Source: DASQGA01 sp963722715
GTDB lineage: Bacteria; Actinomycetota; Thermoleophilia; Gaiellales; Gaiellaceae
NCBI GenBank assembly: GCA_963722715.1
Contig: CAVROA010000022.1
Coordinates: 1-64,000 of the forward strand
DNA length: 64,000 nucleotides
Direction: 5' to 3'
The position numbers were made by a program, and so were the translations under genes. Within the stretch, counting starts at the first letter, position 1. Every line of letters begins with the position of its first letter. This document shows, piece after piece, positions 35,496-43,897 of this stretch. The notes under the pieces were generated by a model. It was not told the DNA's origin, did not search any database, and saw only the letters and a program-made list of their open reading frames with translations.

Positions 35496-35860
35496 CCCTT
35501 CGGCTCGTGGCAGACGGCCTCGACGTTGTTGCCGTCGGGATCGTGGACGAACGCGCCGTAGTAGGTCGGGTGGTACAGCGGCCGAAGGCCGGGGGCGCCG
35601 TTGTCAGTGCCACCCGCGGCGAGAGCGGCTTCGTGGAACTCGTCCACCACGCTTCTCGAGTCGGCCCGAATGGCGACATGAGCGGTCGTTGGGGCTCCTT
35701 CAGCCTGAGCAAGCCAGAAGTTCGGGAAATCGCGGCCCATGCCGACGACACCAGGTGCCGGCTCGAGCAGAACTCGGTATCCGAGCGGCTGGAGCGCGCG
35801 CTCGTAAAACGCCCTGCTCCGGTCGACGTCGGACACGAAAAGCTTGACGTGATCGAGCAT
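35492..35860 (-). CDS. VOC/glyoxalase-family metalloprotein
   Basis: 122-residue protein with the paired beta-alpha-beta-beta-beta modules of the vicinal-oxygen-chelate fold. MLDHVKLFVSDVDRSRAFYE supplies the first metal His, TAHVAIRADS the second, and GAFVHDPDGNNVEAVCHEP the Tyr/Asp-rich end with the metal Glu. Relatives include glyoxalase I, dioxygenases and resistance proteins; the role here is unknown. It follows the alcohol dehydrogenase gene by 11 bases on the same strand and overlaps the end of the M20 gene by four bases. Confidence 0.88.
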   Translation of the reverse strand: MLDHVKLFVSDVDRSRAFYERALQPLGYRVLLEPAPGVVGMGRDFPNFWLAQAEGAPTTAHVAIRADSRSVVDEFHEAALAAGGTDNGAPGLRPLYHPTYYGAFVHDPDGNNVEAVCHEPKG

Positions 35861-35871
35861 CGCGGCCCTCC

Positions 35872-36988
35872 TCAGGTCTGGTCGAAGACCACGAGCTGAC
35901 GGTGGACGTCCCCTTCGCCCGCGCGCAGGTGTTCGAAGGCGTCCGCCAGCTCGTCCAGGGTCAGCCGCCGGCTGACGAGCTCGTCCAGCTCGAGAACGCC
36001 ATCGGCGTAGTAGTCGAGGAGGAGCGGAATGTCGACGTCGATCTGGGCTGAGCCGAGGAAGCACCCCTTGATCGTCTTCTCGTTGATGAAGCCCCAGGGG
36101 TCGATCGTGAGCGTGCTTCCCTTCGGCATCAGGCCGACGACCACGGCGGTCCCCCCGGGCCTGACCGCTTCCCAGGCAGCCTGGATCGTGCGGCTCGAGG
36201 CCGATCGCCTCGAAGGCGTAGTCGGCGCCACCGTCGGTCAGGTCGCGGACGGCAGCCGCCGTGTCCATGCCCTCAACGGCCTCGACGGTCTCGGTCGCGC
36301 CGAGCTTCCGAGCGAGCTCGAGCTTCTCCGTGCGCGTGTCCACGGCCACGATCGCCGCGGCCCCGGCCAGGCGCGCGCCCTGGACGACGTTCAGCCCGAC
36401 GCCACCGCAGCCCCAGACCGCCACGCTCGACTCCGGCTCGACGCGCGCGGTGCGAACGACCGCTCCGTAGCCCGTGATCACCGCACAGCCACAGAGAGCC
36501 GCCACCTCGAGGTCGACGTCGCGGCGGATCCGGACCGCGGTCGACACGGGGACAACGGCGTACTCCGAGAAGGACGAGACCGCGTTGAAGTGGTGCAGCT
36601 GCGTCCCGTTCACGGAGACGCGGCTCGTCCCGTCGGCGAGCGTTCCGGTCTCGGACATCTGTGCTGCGAGCCGGCAAAAGTTTCGCCGTCCTTCCCGGCA
36701 GGGCCGGCAGACCCCGCACGACGGCACGAGCGCGAGCACGACGTGATCGCCGGCTTCGAGGTGCTCGACGCCGGGACCGACCTCAACCACGACTCCGGCC
36801 GCCTCGTGACCGAGGACGAGCGGGAGGGGCTCGGGCAGGTCACCGTCGACCACGTGCAGATCCGACGCGCAAACACCGCACGCTGCGATCCGAACGAGGA
36901 TCTCCTGCTCTTTCGGTGGGGCGAGATCGATCTCGAGGATCTCGACCGGCTCACCGGCCTGCCAGAGCACTGCCGCCCTCGTCTTCAC
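35872..36988 (-). CDS. Zinc-dependent alcohol dehydrogenase 1, frameshifted
   Basis: Medium-chain dehydrogenase of about 371 residues. The catalytic zinc site is GVCASDLHVV and LGHEAAG, the structural zinc Cys cluster is CGVCRPCREGRRNFC, and NAD binds at SVAVWGCGGVGLNVVQGARL. Near 36205 the frame shifts: FEAIGLE is followed by RTIQAAWEAVRPGGTAVVVG only if one base is dropped. The remaining sequence through GCFLGSAQIDVDIPLLLDYY and the stop is normal. It is divergent from a paralogue 40 bases away, with a -10 box (TAGGCT) seven bases before its GTG start. Confidence 0.86.
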
Positions 36989-36995
36989 AGCGGCG

Positions 36996-37001
36996 AGCCT
37001 A
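36996..37001 (-). promoter_or_regulatory. -10 box TAGGCT (minus strand), leaderless
   Basis: On the minus strand TAGGCT ends seven bases before the GTG of dehydrogenase 1. It lies only 15 bases from the -10 box of the divergent dehydrogenase 2. Confidence 0.45.
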
Positions 37002-37016
37002 CAAGCCAGGGCGGCA

Positions 37017-37022
37017 TACAAT
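37017..37022 (+). promoter_or_regulatory. -10 box TACAAT, leaderless
   Basis: TACAAT ends six bases before the GTG of dehydrogenase 2 at 37029 and is close to the consensus. Its -35 region must lie over the -10 box of the opposite promoter, so the two promoters overlap. Confidence 0.55.
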
Positions 37023-37028
37023 CGCGCG

Positions 37029-38126
37029 GTGCGAGCCGCCGTCCTCAGGGCCGTCAACGAGCCTCTCGCGATCGAGGACCTCGACCTCGCGCCGCCGGGC
37101 CCGGAAGAGGTGACCGTGCGGCTCGAGGCGAGCGGCGTCTGCCACTCCGACTGGAACCTCGTATCGGGAGTAACGCAGAACCCGTTCCCGGTCGTGCTTG
37201 GCCACGAGGGCGCAGGAGTCGTCGAGGAGCTTGGTGACAGCGTGACGACCGTTGCGGTGGGCGACCACGTGGTCCTCTCCTGGCTTCCCTCGTGCGGACG
37301 CTGTTTCTACTGCTTGCAGGGACGACCCGTTCTTTGTGAATGGTCGACTCCGGCGATGCTCGCCGGCACGATGCCGGACGGCACCACCCGCCTAGCTTCG
37401 AATGGCCACGACGTCTACCACTTCTCGTTTCTCTCGACCTTCGCAGAGCGGTGCGTCGTTCCCGAGGCGAGCTGCGTGCCGATCCGCAAGGACGCACCGC
37501 TGGCGGTCGCAGCGCTCGTCGGGTGTGCAGTGATGACAGGGGTCGGCGCCGTGATCAACCGGGCGCGCGTGGAGCCTGGAAGCGTCGTCGCGGTGTTCGG
37601 CGCGGGCGGCGTCGGCCTCTCCGCGATCCTCGGTGCCCGGCTCGCCGGTGCGGGGAAGATCGTCGCGGTCGACCCCGTTCCCTTCAAGCGAGAGCTCGCG
37701 GAGGAGCTCGGCGCCACGAACACCTTCGACCCGGGAGCCGGGAACGTCGCGGACGAGATACGGGCCCTCGCCGGCGGCCGCGGAGCGGACTACGCCTTCG
37801 ACACCGCAGGCGCACCGGGGCTTGTGGCGGCTGCGTACGACTCCGTTCGGCCGGGTGGCATGGTGGTGGCCGTCGGCATCCCCCCGGAGGATGCCGAGGC
37901 ACGGCTGCCCGCCCCGCGGCTTCCGAGAGAGGAGAAGGTCGTCACGGGAAGCCTCTACGGCTCCTGCCGGCCTCACATCGACATGCCGCTCATACTCGAC
38001 CTCTACATGGCCGGACAGCTCGACCTCGACCGGCTCGTGACGCGGACGTACGGGCTCGACGAGGTCAACGAAGCATTCGCGGCCATGAACGCCGGCGAAG
38101 TGGCCCGGGGAGTGATCGAGCTCTGA
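37029..38126 (+). CDS. Zinc-dependent alcohol dehydrogenase 2
   Basis: 365-residue medium-chain dehydrogenase, paralogue of the divergent gene. Zinc ligands: GVCHSDWNLV and LGHEGAG (catalytic), CGRCFYCLQGRPVLC (structural); the NAD fold is VVAVFGAGGVGLSAILGARL. The Ser/Trp after the first Cys-His recalls class III (formaldehyde-type) enzymes. It is followed after eight bases by the formaldehyde-activating enzyme gene on the same strand, which supports an aldehyde or formaldehyde role. Whether the cofactor partner is a thiol such as mycothiol cannot be told. Confidence 0.9.
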   Translation: MRAAVLRAVNEPLAIEDLDLAPPGPEEVTVRLEASGVCHSDWNLVSGVTQNPFPVVLGHEGAGVVEELGDSVTTVAVGDHVVLSWLPSCGRCFYCLQGRPVLCEWSTPAMLAGTMPDGTTRLASNGHDVYHFSFLSTFAERCVVPEASCVPIRKDAPLAVAALVGCAVMTGVGAVINRARVEPGSVVAVFGAGGVGLSAILGARLAGAGKIVAVDPVPFKRELAEELGATNTFDPGAGNVADEIRALAGGRGADYAFDTAGAPGLVAAAYDSVRPGGMVVAVGIPPEDAEARLPAPRLPREEKVVTGSLYGSCRPHIDMPLILDLYMAGQLDLDRLVTRTYGLDEVNEAFAAMNAGEVARGVIEL

Positions 38127-38134
38127 ACCCCGCC

Positions 38135-38635
38135 GTGGAGACCCAGATCGGCGAGGCGTTCGTAGGCGAGGGAGCGAACGCGGCGCACGTGAACACCGTG
38201 CTCGGACGCAAGGGCGGTCCAGTCGAGACGGCCTGGACGACCGCGCTCGCGACTCCGCGGCAGGGACACGCCGCCTTCGTCGTCGCCCACCAGCCGAGCC
38301 TCGCGGTGAAGCCGGCGACGCTCTTCGTGAACAAGGCTGACGTCCGCGGCGATCGCCATGCCGAGCTCACCTGGGGCGCAGCCCAGGCTGGCGTCGCTCG
38401 CGGCGTCACCAGGGCCGTCTCGGACGGCACCATCCCGGCCGGCGAAGCGGACGCGCTTCTCCTGATCGCGGCTGTCTGGGTGAACTGGGAAGCCGACGAC
38501 GACACTCTCGTCTACGAGCACAACGCGGAGGCGACGCGCCTCGCCCTCGAAGCCGGCGCGCGCGGGCTCCCCCATGTGGATGACGTCCTCGGGGCCGGCG
38601 AGCCCTGGAATGCGTTCTTCCGCCCGTCGTCCTAG
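38135..38635 (+). CDS. fae: Formaldehyde-activating enzyme (Fae) homologue
   Basis: 166-residue homologue of Fae, which condenses formaldehyde with tetrahydromethanopterin. The start QIGEAFVGEGANAAHVNTVL carries the conserved His (residue 18), and GGPVETAWTTAL, LFVNKADVR, GAAQAGVARGV, GTIPAGEADALLLIAAVWV and the NWEADDD segment follow the family along its whole length. No methanopterin gene is seen in the window, so it could serve that cofactor or act as a formaldehyde-binding relative. Its position after an alcohol dehydrogenase links it to C1 released from methylated substrates. The stop abuts the next ATG directly. Confidence 0.85.
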   Translation: METQIGEAFVGEGANAAHVNTVLGRKGGPVETAWTTALATPRQGHAAFVVAHQPSLAVKPATLFVNKADVRGDRHAELTWGAAQAGVARGVTRAVSDGTIPAGEADALLLIAAVWVNWEADDDTLVYEHNAEATRLALEAGARGLPHVDDVLGAGEPWNAFFRPSS

Positions 38636-39715
38636 ATGCGGATTACAGCCATCCGGCTGCGGCGGGTCGCCCACGAGCTCGACCCACCCTTCGAACCCGC
38701 CTGGGATCCGGTGCCACGCCGCCGGTTCGAGGCGACCATCGTTCTCGTGGAGACCGACGAGGGTCTCACCGGGATCGGCTCGGGTGACACCATGGACGGG
38801 TTCGAGGCGTACGAGCACCTCTTCATCGACCGCGATCCCCTCGACGTCGAGCACCACGCGCGCGTCCTCGAGACGATCGCTTTCCATGCGGGCCGTTACT
38901 GGCCTCTCGAGGCGGCTCTGTGGGACCTGCTCGGCAAGGTGCGGGGCGAGCCGGTCGCCAAGCTCCTCGGAGGAGCGACGGACCGTCTGCCGCTCTACGC
39001 CTCTACAGCCGCGATCCGCTCGCCGGGAGAGCACGCCGAGCTCGCTCTGCGACTCCACGATGAAGGCTTCCGCGCGCTCAAGCTTCGGGTCGAGCCGGAC
39101 ACCCTGAAACAGGGCGTTGCCTCGGTCGCGGCGGTGCGCGGAGCCGTCGGGGCAACGATGGAGATCATGGTCGACCTGAACCAGGCCTGGCGCATGCCGG
39201 GAGACGTCCGCGACCCGATCCCCTTCGAGACCGTCCGCCGTTTCGCGGGGGAGCTCGCCACCTACGGCGTACGCTGGCTCGAAGAACCCCTCGCAGGCGA
39301 GGACGTGGCCGGCCTCGCGCGCTTGCGCCGCGAGTCCAGCGTCGTCCTCGCGGGTGGCGAGATGGCCCGCACACCTGCGCTCCTCGACGCCTATCTCGAA
39401 GCGGACGCTCTCGACGTGTATCAGCCGGACGCCGTGCTCGCGGTCGGCATTGCCCGTGCGCGGGACTTCGGGCGGCGCGTGCTCAGACGGGGGCTCGCAT
39501 TCACGCCGCACACCTGGACGAACGGGATCGGGCTACTCGCGAACCTGCACCTCTCCGCCGGGATCGGTGGCGGCCCCTATCTCGAGTTCCCCTACGACCC
39601 ACCCGGCTGGACGCCGGAGCGGCGCGACTTCATGCTGGCCGAGCCGCTCGTCCCGGACGCAGACGGGTGCCTGGCCGTCCCGGCGGCACCAGGACTCGGA
39701 ATCGACCTTGCCTAG
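38636..39715 (+). CDS. Enolase-superfamily (mandelate racemase/muconate cycloisomerase-like) enzyme
   Basis: 359 residues. The capping domain is followed by a barrel with Lys in FRALKLRVEP, metal ligands in MVDLNQAW (Asp), RWLEEPLAG (Glu) and LAGGEMART (Glu), and a general acid/base His in FTPHTWTNGIG. This pattern suits acid-sugar dehydratases or racemases of the MR subgroup more than dipeptide epimerases. The ATG follows the Fae stop with no gap, and the end overlaps the next gene, so it is mid-operon. The substrate is unknown. Confidence 0.9.
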   Translation: MRITAIRLRRVAHELDPPFEPAWDPVPRRRFEATIVLVETDEGLTGIGSGDTMDGFEAYEHLFIDRDPLDVEHHARVLETIAFHAGRYWPLEAALWDLLGKVRGEPVAKLLGGATDRLPLYASTAAIRSPGEHAELALRLHDEGFRALKLRVEPDTLKQGVASVAAVRGAVGATMEIMVDLNQAWRMPGDVRDPIPFETVRRFAGELATYGVRWLEEPLAGEDVAGLARLRRESSVVLAGGEMARTPALLDAYLEADALDVYQPDAVLAVGIARARDFGRRVLRRGLAFTPHTWTNGIGLLANLHLSAGIGGGPYLEFPYDPPGWTPERRDFMLAEPLVPDADGCLAVPAAPGLGIDLA

Positions 39716-40553
39716 TTTTGACGTCCACCAGCACCTGTGGCCGGAAGAGCTTCTGGCCGCGCTCGCGAACCGACGCGAGATCCCGCGCATCCGTGGCTCG
39801 ATGCTGGAGCTGGACGAGGGACGCTTCGAGATCGATCTCGACGCTCATCGGCTCGACCGCCGGCTCGAGCAACTCGACCGGGATGGGATCGAGGTCGCGA
39901 TCATCTCCTTCCCGCCCACCATGGCCTGGGAGTCGGCGCGCGAGCTGGCCGTTGCCTATCACGAGGGGATCGAACGTCTCGTCGGCGAGTCCGAAGGACG
40001 CCTCCGTGCATTCGCCTGCGGCGAGAGCCGCCCCGGGTATGCCGGCGCGTGCATCTCCGGACGGCGGCTGATCGCAGGCGTGGAGGGACTCGCCTCGGAG
40101 CTCGCGGACGCCGGCCAGGCGCTCTTCGTCCACCCCGGTCCGCCGGAGCCTGCAGCGGCCGACGCACCGCCCTGGTGGACAGCCGTCGTCGACTACACGG
40201 CGCAGATGCAAGCTGCGTTCGCGTGGTGGATCGCCCAGGGACCGGACGCGACACGCGGTGTGCCGGTCGTCTTCACAATCCTCGCGGGTGGCGCGGCCTT
40301 CCAGCACGAGCGCCTCCGCGGGCGAGGCGGGCCCGAGCCGGAGAGCCTCCCCCCGAGCTTCTTCCTGGACACGGCTTCGTATGGCCATCGCGCGCTCGAG
40401 CTTTGTCTCTCGACGTACGGCGTTGATCGGCTTCTGTACGGGAGCGATGCGCCCGTGATCGACTCCCGGCCCACGTTGCAGGCGCTCGCTGGGTTCGGCG
40501 ATGCTGTCAGGGACGCGATCATGACCAAGAACGCGACAGCGCTCTTCGGATGA
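39708..40553 (+). CDS. Amidohydrolase_2-family metal-dependent hydrolase
   Basis: 281-residue TIM-barrel protein. The start FDVHQHLWPEELLAAL gives the His-x-His metal site; LFVHPGPPEP supplies another His, and LLYGSDAPVIDSRPTL the C-terminal Asp. Related enzymes hydrolyse lactones or decarboxylate carboxylic acids. With the enolase-superfamily gene just before it, a dehydratase-then-lactonase pair is possible. It starts at TTG (39708) inside the end of the previous gene, since the motif begins right there and no other start is available. Confidence 0.85.
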   Translation: MPSFDVHQHLWPEELLAALANRREIPRIRGSMLELDEGRFEIDLDAHRLDRRLEQLDRDGIEVAIISFPPTMAWESARELAVAYHEGIERLVGESEGRLRAFACGESRPGYAGACISGRRLIAGVEGLASELADAGQALFVHPGPPEPAAADAPPWWTAVVDYTAQMQAAFAWWIAQGPDATRGVPVVFTILAGGAAFQHERLRGRGGPEPESLPPSFFLDTASYGHRALELCLSTYGVDRLLYGSDAPVIDSRPTLQALAGFGDAVRDAIMTKNATALFG

Positions 40554-40563
40554 GCATCGTCCG

Positions 40564-41475
40564 TTGACGGAGCCGACGCCGCTCGAGCCGGCACCGGAAG
40601 GCCTCGCGCCCGGCCGGGACCTCTTCCTGAAGCGCGAGGACCTGCACGAGCTCGGCGCGTTCAAGTGGCGCGGGGCCCTCCCCACGCTCGAGGCCTATCG
40701 AGCCGGTGGAGCCGGCACCGTCGTCACCGCCTCGACTGGAAACCACGGAGCGGCCACGGCCTGGGCTGCCGAGCAGCTCGGGCTGCACGCGATCGTGTAC
40801 GTCCCCGAGGCGGTGAGTCGCGAAAAGCTTGCGATCATCGAGCGCCTCGGTGCCGAGGTACGTGCCACGGGAGCCGATCTCGACCAGGCCAAGCTTGCGG
40901 GCACCGAGTTCGCGGCCGAGAACGACCTGCCCTTCTTTGAGGATGGAGCCGAGCAGTCCCAGTACGAGGGCTACGGCGCGATCGCAGCGGAGATCCTGGA
41001 GCAGCTGCAAGCGCCGCCGGCCGCCGTCCTCGTGCCGGTGGGGAACGGCGCCCTCCTGGGCGGGATCGGCATCGAGCTCTGCCGGACGTGCCCACAGACG
41101 CTCCGGATCGGAGTCGTCGCGAAGGGGGCTCCTGTCATGGCCGAGAGCTGGGAGGCCGGCGGCCCGGTCGAGTCGAACCGCTCCGACACCTTCGCGGACG
41201 GGATGGCAGTGCGCGTTGCGATCCCGTTCGCAGTCTCGGTCCTGGGCGAGGTCGCAAGCCGAATGCTCCTCGTCTCGGAGCGAGCGATCGCGCGAGCAGT
41301 CGGGGCATTCGACCGCGTGGGGATCCGCGCCGAGGGCTCCCCGGCGGCGGCCCTGGCCTCGCTGGGCCAGATCGAGCAGCTCGACGGCCCCGTGGTGCTC
41401 GTCGTGACCGGGAGGAACATCGACGAGGAGCTCCACCGGCGGGCCGTGAACGACCCTGACAGCTTTCCGGACTGA
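40564..41475 (+). CDS. PLP-dependent threonine/serine dehydratase-like enzyme
   Basis: 303-residue fold-type II PLP enzyme. The cofactor Lys is in ELGAFKWRGALPTL, the Asn loop is TASTGNHGAATAWAA and the Gly-rich phosphate loop is VPVGNGALLGGIGIEL. It catalyses elimination or racemisation of hydroxy- or substituted amino acids. A TTG start is used 10 bases after the previous stop; the nearby ATG at 40550 runs into a stop after five codons. It closes the island operon and is convergent with dprA, leaving 21 bases between the stops. Confidence 0.88.
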   Translation: MTEPTPLEPAPEGLAPGRDLFLKREDLHELGAFKWRGALPTLEAYRAGGAGTVVTASTGNHGAATAWAAEQLGLHAIVYVPEAVSREKLAIIERLGAEVRATGADLDQAKLAGTEFAAENDLPFFEDGAEQSQYEGYGAIAAEILEQLQAPPAAVLVPVGNGALLGGIGIELCRTCPQTLRIGVVAKGAPVMAESWEAGGPVESNRSDTFADGMAVRVAIPFAVSVLGEVASRMLLVSERAIARAVGAFDRVGIRAEGSPAAALASLGQIEQLDGPVVLVVTGRNIDEELHRRAVNDPDSFPD

Positions 41476-41496
41476 TACCTCGGGTGTGGACGGCGC

Positions 41497-42357
41497 TTAC
41501 AACGTCCCCACCACCCGGTAGACGCCGTCAGCTTGCGCGGCCAGCCCGGCCAGCTCGAGCTCCACGAGCGCTGCCGCTACCTCCCCACTCTCGCGCCCAG
41601 CCTTCCGCGTCAGCTCGTCCGTGCCCCGCGCGCCGTCCGCGAGGAGCCGCAGGACCGCCGAGGCCGCCGGGGAGACTGCGACGCCGGGAGGTGCCCGGGA
41701 CGTCAGCTCCAGGCCCAGCACGTCGAGCACGTCACGCGAGGAGAGCAGAGGAACTGCACCCTGCCTCAGGAGATCGTTGGTGCCGGCCGAGAGCGCGGAC
41801 GTGATTTCACCGGGAACGGCGAAGACCTCGCGGTGAAGCTCCAGTGCGAAGTCTGCAGTGATCAGCGCGCCCGACCTGGCGCGCGCCTCGACAACCACGG
41901 TCGCGAGCGTCAGCCCTGCGACGATCCTGTTTCGCGCCGGGAAGCGCCAAGGGGCCGGCTCGACCCCAGGCTCGTACTCGGAGACGATCTCGCCGCTCTC
42001 CACGATGCGGGCAGCCAGCTCCGCGTGACGGGCGGGATAGTCCCGGTCGACTCCGCACCCGAGGACGGCCACCGTGGCCCCTCCGGCTGCGAGAGCGCCG
42101 CGATGCGCCTCGCCGTCGATGCCACGGGCGAGCCCACTGACGATCACCAGACCTGCCGCCGCGAGCTCGCGGCCCAGCATCCGCGCGACCTGAGCGCCAT
42201 AGGCGGAGCAGCTCCGGGCGCCGACAATCGCCACCGAAGGGCGTGAGAGAAGCTCAACCGCGCCCTTTCGCAGGTAAAGACTGGCGGGCGCGTCTGTGAG
42301 CTCGCGGAGTAGCGCCGGATACTCCGTGCTTCGTCGGTAGAGCGAAACAGCCGTCAC
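41497..42357 (-). CDS. dprA: DNA processing protein DprA
   Basis: 286-residue Rossmann-fold protein that loads RecA onto incoming single-stranded DNA during natural transformation. Diagnostic segments are SVAIVGARSCSAYG, IVSGLARGIDGEAHRGAL, TVAVLGCGVDRDYPARH and EYEPGVEPAPWRFPARNRIVAG (last residues before the family Gly). A C-terminal winged helix is visible (SAVLRLLADGARGTDEL). The GTG start overlaps the comM stop (GTGA). Competence machinery is not otherwise present in the window; the gene is widespread in non-competent bacteria too. Confidence 0.93.
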   Translation of the reverse strand: MTAVSLYRRSTEYPALLRELTDAPASLYLRKGAVELLSRPSVAIVGARSCSAYGAQVARMLGRELAAAGLVIVSGLARGIDGEAHRGALAAGGATVAVLGCGVDRDYPARHAELAARIVESGEIVSEYEPGVEPAPWRFPARNRIVAGLTLATVVVEARARSGALITADFALELHREVFAVPGEITSALSAGTNDLLRQGAVPLLSSRDVLDVLGLELTSRAPPGVAVSPAASAVLRLLADGARGTDELTRKAGRESGEVAAALVELELAGLAAQADGVYRVVGTL

Positions 42358-43823
42358 GCCGCGACCGCGAGCTCCGTGGGTGTCCTGTAGGACAAAGCCT
42401 CTGCGAGGTGCGCCGGCGACACTTCGACGTCTCCGGCGAGTGCGGCGACGGTCCGTGCCACCCGGCGGACTCGTGACCGGCCCCGCGCGGAGAGAGGAAG
42501 CGTGTCGACTGCACGCGCGAGGAGCTGATCGGAAGCAGGTTCGAACCGCGCACGCTTCCCCGCCAAGCGGGCCGCCGCACTCTCGACTCGCGACCGTACG
42601 TCCGCCGACGACTCGCCGCGTCCGTGCTCGAACTCCCGGGCAGGGGCGCGCGGAAGATGCACCACGAGGTCGAAGCGGTCGAGAAGGGCGCGTGACACCT
42701 TTTCCCGGTAGGCGGAGAGCCGCTGCGGCGAGCAGCCACACTCGACGCCTGGATCCCCGCGGGCGCCACACGGGCAGAGGTTCATCGTCCCGACGAGCAC
42801 AAAGCGGGCGGGAAAGACGATCCGGCCGGTGACGCGGGCCACGGCGACCGTGCCGTCCTCGAGCGGCTGTCGGAGAGATTCGATCGCGGGCCGGACGAAC
42901 TCTCCCAGCTCGTCGAGGAGCAGCACACCGCGATGCGCGAGGCTCACCTCGCCCGGCCGGGGCCCGACTCCGCCTCCGACGATGGCCGGGGCAGACGCGG
43001 TGTGGTGCGGGGCGCGGAAGGGAGGCTCGTCCACGATCCCGCTCCCGGGAGCCAGGAGCCCGGCCACCGAGTGGATCCGCGTCACCTCGAGCGCTTCCTC
43101 CCTGCTCAGCGAGGGGAGGATGCCGGGCAGCCGCCGCGCGAGCATCGTCTTGCCCGTGCCAGGAGGGCCGGCTAGGAGGATGTTGTGGCGACCCGCTGCG
43201 GCGACCTCGAGGGCACGCCGGGCGCGCTCCTGACCGCGCACATCACGGAGATCCGGATGGGTTCGCCGCAGGAGAGGTGGACGCTCGGCGACCGGTTCCG
43301 GCGTGAAGCGGCCGCGGAGATACTCGCCCGCCTCCACGAGATGGCGCACGGGCACCGGTACGACCCCCGCCAGGGCAGCCTCGGCGGCAGACTCCAATGG
43401 GCAGATGAGCCGGTCGAGCCCCGCCCGGCGGGCGGCTTCTGCGGCGACGAGCACACCCGGAACGGGGCGGAGTCGCCCGTCGAGTGCGAGCTCGCCAACC
43501 GCCGCGTGCTCGGCGAGTCGTTCGGGCGGAACCTGGCGCGACGCCGCAAGCACGGCGAGCGCGATCGGAAGATCGAACCCGGAGCCTTCCTTGCGAAGAT
43601 CCGCCGGAGCGAGATTGACCGTGATCCGTCGCAGCGGCCACTCGAGCTCCGCGCTCCCGATCCCACTCCTGACGCGCTCCTTGGCTTCCTGGCAAGCCTT
43701 GTCCGGCAAGCCGACGATCACAAATGCGGGCACGCCTCGCTGAAGGTGGGCCTCCACCTCGACGGGCCGGGCCTCGAGGCCCACGAGCGCATGGGTGACG
43801 ACGCGCGCCAGCACGCGCTCCAC
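42354..43823 (-). CDS. comM: ComM/YifB-type Mg-chelatase-like AAA+ helicase
   Basis: 489 residues: an N-terminal Lon-like substrate domain (LEARPVEVEAHLQRGVPAFV), a AAA+ core with Walker A LLAGPPGTGKTMLARRLPG and Walker B LLLDELGEF, and a C-terminal Mg-chelatase extension with zinc-binding CPCGARGDPGVECGC. ComM helicases drive branch migration during integration of transforming DNA. It is coupled to dprA, the usual pairing. Confidence 0.94.
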   Translation of the reverse strand: MERVLARVVTHALVGLEARPVEVEAHLQRGVPAFVIVGLPDKACQEAKERVRSGIGSAELEWPLRRITVNLAPADLRKEGSGFDLPIALAVLAASRQVPPERLAEHAAVGELALDGRLRPVPGVLVAAEAARRAGLDRLICPLESAAEAALAGVVPVPVRHLVEAGEYLRGRFTPEPVAERPPLLRRTHPDLRDVRGQERARRALEVAAAGRHNILLAGPPGTGKTMLARRLPGILPSLSREEALEVTRIHSVAGLLAPGSGIVDEPPFRAPHHTASAPAIVGGGVGPRPGEVSLAHRGVLLLDELGEFVRPAIESLRQPLEDGTVAVARVTGRIVFPARFVLVGTMNLCPCGARGDPGVECGCSPQRLSAYREKVSRALLDRFDLVVHLPRAPAREFEHGRGESSADVRSRVESAAARLAGKRARFEPASDQLLARAVDTLPLSARGRSRVRRVARTVAALAGDVEVSPAHLAEALSYRTPTELAVAA

Positions 43824-43897
43824 CGTAGGTCGCTACGGCGCACGAAACCTGCGTGCTTCGTTCCGACTCTGAGCCAAGCCCGAGCTTTGTTTGCGGC

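Noticed and set aside
35492..37057. Apparent 521-residue fusion of an alcohol dehydrogenase and a VOC protein
   Set aside because: The middle is out-of-frame sequence created by the +1 break near 36205; the two proteins have separate starts and stops.
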